This document shows positions 44,232 through 46,157 of a stretch of 46,157 bases of DNA, one piece after another. This DNA comes from an uncultured bacterium (GTDB taxonomy: Bacteria > Pseudomonadota > Gammaproteobacteria > Burkholderiales > CAIKXV01): NCBI GenBank assembly GCA_903873475.1, contig CAIQON010000324.1:1-46157 (forward strand), given 5' to 3'. The notes under the pieces were generated by a model. It searched no databases, was not told the origin of the DNA, and worked only from the letters and a program-made list of their open reading frames with translations. Every line of letters begins with the position of its first letter. Position 1 is the stretch's first letter. A program made the position numbers and the translations under genes.

Positions 44232-44675
44232 TTACCGCCCCATGCCACGTGTCGCCCAGAGCGGCGGCACGAACAGCATCAGGAAGCCCGCGTTCAGCAG
44301 GGCGTTCTGCCAGTAGCCGGACCACACCGAGTAGGACGTATCGACCACAAACCATGCACCGACCGAAACGGCAACCAGGGCCCAGGCATCCCGGGAACCC
44401 TGGGCGAACAGCGTCCGTGACACATGGAACAGTGCGCACCCCCAGCCGACCAGCACGCCACCGATCACGGCATGGGCGAGCGAGACATAGCCAGCCGCCT
44501 CCACGCCGAACCTGTCGATGTGCCCCGGGGAGCCGAACACCAGCAGCGAGAAGCCTCGCCGCGTAAGGCCAGGTGCGATCACCATCACCATCCCGAAGAG
44601 GATGACCAGGGCCGAGGCCGCAAGCAGCCAGCGGACCCAGAAGCGTGGAGGCCGGCAGGCAATGTCGCGGTTCAT
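44232..44675 (-). CDS. Hypothetical four-span membrane protein
   Basis: This 147-residue protein has four predicted membrane spans: about 14-34, 60-80, 95-112 and 120-138. Charged residues lie mostly in the N-terminal tail (MNRDIACRPPRFWVR) and short loops, and the C-terminus ends in TRGMGR. Function unknown. The ATG at 44675 is chosen because the span pattern begins soon after it; a longer start at 44789 would add a Pro-rich tail that is not convincing. It is followed 36 bases later by the small hypothetical gene and may be cotranscribed with it. Confidence 0.65.
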   Translation of the reverse strand: MNRDIACRPPRFWVRWLLAASALVILFGMVMVIAPGLTRRGFSLLVFGSPGHIDRFGVEAAGYVSLAHAVIGGVLVGWGCALFHVSRTLFAQGSRDAWALVAVSVGAWFVVDTSYSVWSGYWQNALLNAGFLMLFVPPLWATRGMGR

Positions 44676-44795
44676 CGGCGTGTCTCGGTTAACCACCTGG
44701 CGGGCAGGAAGATACGCTGGAAACATGCACCCCGAAAGACCGGGTGCAGCATCGCGGTGGGCTGGCAGGGGCGCTTGAAAGAACTGCACGCAGCC

Positions 44796-46157
44796 TCACC
44801 CCTTCACCGCCTTGTACAGCGCCAGCGCCCTGAGCCGTCGCTCGGCGTGGTCGACCACCGGCAGCGGATAGTCGCGACCGATCGTGCAGCCGGCCATCTG
44901 CTGCTCGAGCGCCGGCATCGTCCACGGGGCGTGGATGTACTTCGCCGGCACCTTCGCCAGTTCGGGCAGGTAGCGGCGGATGAACTTGCCCTCGGCATCG
45001 AAGCGCTCGGACTGGCTCACCGGGTTGAAGATGCGGAAGTACGGCTGTGCATCGCAGCCGGTCGAGGCGGCCCATTGCCAGCCGCCGTTGTTGGCGGAAA
45101 GATCGAAGTCGTTCAGGTGGTCGGCGAAATAGCGTTCGCCCTGGCGCCAGTCGACCAGCAGGTCCTTCACCAGGAAGGAGGCCACGACCATGCGCAGCCG
45201 GTTGTGCATGTAGCCCGTCTGGTTGATCTGGCGCATCGCCGCGTCGACGATCGGGTAGCCGGTGCGCGCCTCGCACCATGCGGCGAACAGGCCCGGGTCG
45301 TCCTCGAACGCGAGGCGGTCGTACTCGCGCTTCCACGAGCCGCCCACCACGTGTGGATGCTGGGAGAGGATCATGAAGTAGAAGTCGCGCCAGACCAGCT
45401 CCGACAGCCACACCCGCGCGCCTTCGCTGGTGCCACCCCTGGCTGCCGTACGCTCGTATGCGAGCCGCGCCAGTTCGCGGATCGACACCGTGCCGAAGCG
45501 CAGGTGCACCGACAGGTAGGACGGGCCTTTCACCGCCGGGAAGTCGCGCCGCTCATGGTAGCCGTTGATGCGCTTCAGGAAGGCATCGAGCAGCGTGCGT
45601 GCGCCCGACTCGCCGGCCGGGATCTCGAGCTCGGACAGGTTGGTGCGCTCGAAGCCGATCGATTCGAGCGAAAAATCGGACGGGCGCCGTGCACCGGCCG
45701 GCAGCGGCTGCAGCTGGCCGGGTGTCGGTGCGAATGCCGCTTCGGCCAGTTCGCGCCCCCCGGACTCGCCCAGCTTCTTCAGCCAGGCGTTGCGATAGGG
45801 CGTGAACACCCCGAACACGGTGCCGGCGCCGGTGAGGACCTCCCGGCGCTCGAACACGACCTGGTCCTTGCGGGTCTCGAACGCGATGCCGGCAGCGGCC
45901 AGCGCCTCGGCAACCGTTCGGTCGCGTTCGATCGCGTCCGGCTCGTAGTCGTGGTTGGCAAACACCGCCTGTACGCCGAGTTGCCGCGCGAGCGCCGGGA
46001 TCGCCTCGCGCGCGTCGAGGTGGCAGGTGATCAGCCCGCCGCCGGCCGCCGCCAGGCGTTCGTCGAGCTCGAGCAGGCTTGCGCGGATGACCTCGACCCG
46101 CCGGTCTGCCGGCGCCGGCAGCCGGTCGAGGATCGCGCGGTCGTGCACGAACACGCA
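44796..46157 (-). CDS. phrB: Deoxyribodipyrimidine photolyase (5' end cut by window)
   Basis: At least 453 residues of a class I photolyase/cryptochrome remain; the first about 30 lie beyond the window end. The frame at the edge reads CVFVHDRAILDRLP. The photolyase domain is followed by the FAD-binding domain, with signatures VKGPSYLSVHLRFGTVSIRE, WRDFYFMIL, TGYPIVDAAMRQINQTGYMHNRLRM, DFDLSANNGGWQWAASTG and YFRIFNPVSQSERFD. These match the flavin site and the usual lesion-binding region. It repairs cyclobutane dimers by light. The symbol is by family; a cryptochrome role cannot be excluded. Confidence 0.93.
   Translation of the reverse strand, partial: CVFVHDRAILDRLPAPADRRVEVIRASLLELDERLAAAGGGLITCHLDAREAIPALARQLGVQAVFANHDYEPDAIERDRTVAEALAAAGIAFETRKDQVVFERREVLTGAGTVFGVFTPYRNAWLKKLGESGGRELAEAAFAPTPGQLQPLPAGARRPSDFSLESIGFERTNLSELEIPAGESGARTLLDAFLKRINGYHERRDFPAVKGPSYLSVHLRFGTVSIRELARLAYERTAARGGTSEGARVWLSELVWRDFYFMILSQHPHVVGGSWKREYDRLAFEDDPGLFAAWCEARTGYPIVDAAMRQINQTGYMHNRLRMVVASFLVKDLLVDWRQGERYFADHLNDFDLSANNGGWQWAASTGCDAQPYFRIFNPVSQSERFDAEGKFIRRYLPELAKVPAKYIHAPWTMPALEQQMAGCTIGRDYPLPVVDHAERRLRALALYKAVKG

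Overview
The window is GC-rich, tightly packed bacterial chromosome that reads as a betaproteobacterium, most likely Burkholderiales. The grounds are a ccm cytochrome c maturation operon ending in plsC, three Bug-type tripartite tricarboxylate (TTT) binding proteins, an ArgA-type N-acetylglutamate synthase and a polyphosphate operon. Taxonomy is inferred from gene content only. I saw no rRNA, tRNA, CRISPR array, transposase or DNA-binding regulator, and no gene-free stretch reaches 300 bases.

Layout. 1-5742 (+): cytochrome c maturation genes ccmC (cut by the window edge), D, E, F, G, H and I. Every junction is a 4-base ATGA or GTGA overlap. plsC follows (5729-6532) and converges with a diheme membrane cytochrome c (6536-7426, -). 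7684-10936 (+): amidase, orphan gcvH, dgkA and an SMP-30-type lactonase. 10972-19419 (-): a run in transcription order rsmE, argA, yggX, ppk1, CYTH-CHAD protein, sixA and pap. Its last four genes form a polyphosphate module that makes, binds or hydrolyses, and spends polyphosphate. 19591-23403 (+): inositol-monophosphatase-like protein, trkA and trkH (K+ uptake). 23489-24433 (-): orphan TRAP-type binding protein without a visible signal peptide. 24576-30677 (+): a three-gene RND efflux operon. 30690-33693 (-): unknown two-TM protein, a ureohydrolase lacking one metal ligand, and a Bug receptor. 33825-43749 (-): a catabolic-looking cluster of DUF1254 protein, MmgE/PrpD, two more Bug receptors, an Old Yellow Enzyme homologue, a flavin monooxygenase and an acyl-CoA synthetase. 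43983-46157 (-): two small hypotheticals and a photolyase cut by the window end.

The most unusual non-genic signal is a REP-like palindromic repeat of about 23-25 bases, with arms AAACCCG and CGGGTTT around the core GGTCAGACA. Eight units lie at three places. Four sit in frame inside the 3' end of ccmF and add about 87 codons without breaking the ccmF-ccmG overlap. Two lie between amidase and gcvH, and one of them supplies the amidase stop codon. Two form a perfect 30-base inverted repeat spanning the stop codons of trkH and the convergent binding-protein gene. A degenerate relative lies near 43888.

Other points worth testing are a flavin monooxygenase whose only plausible start is ATC, an RND pump with altered proton-relay residues, a ureohydrolase with GADGS in place of GGDHS, and a possible Pho box before ppk1. 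I found no clear candidate for a wholly new defence or mobile system. The best candidates for undescribed biology are the repeat family and the uncharacterised catabolic cluster.
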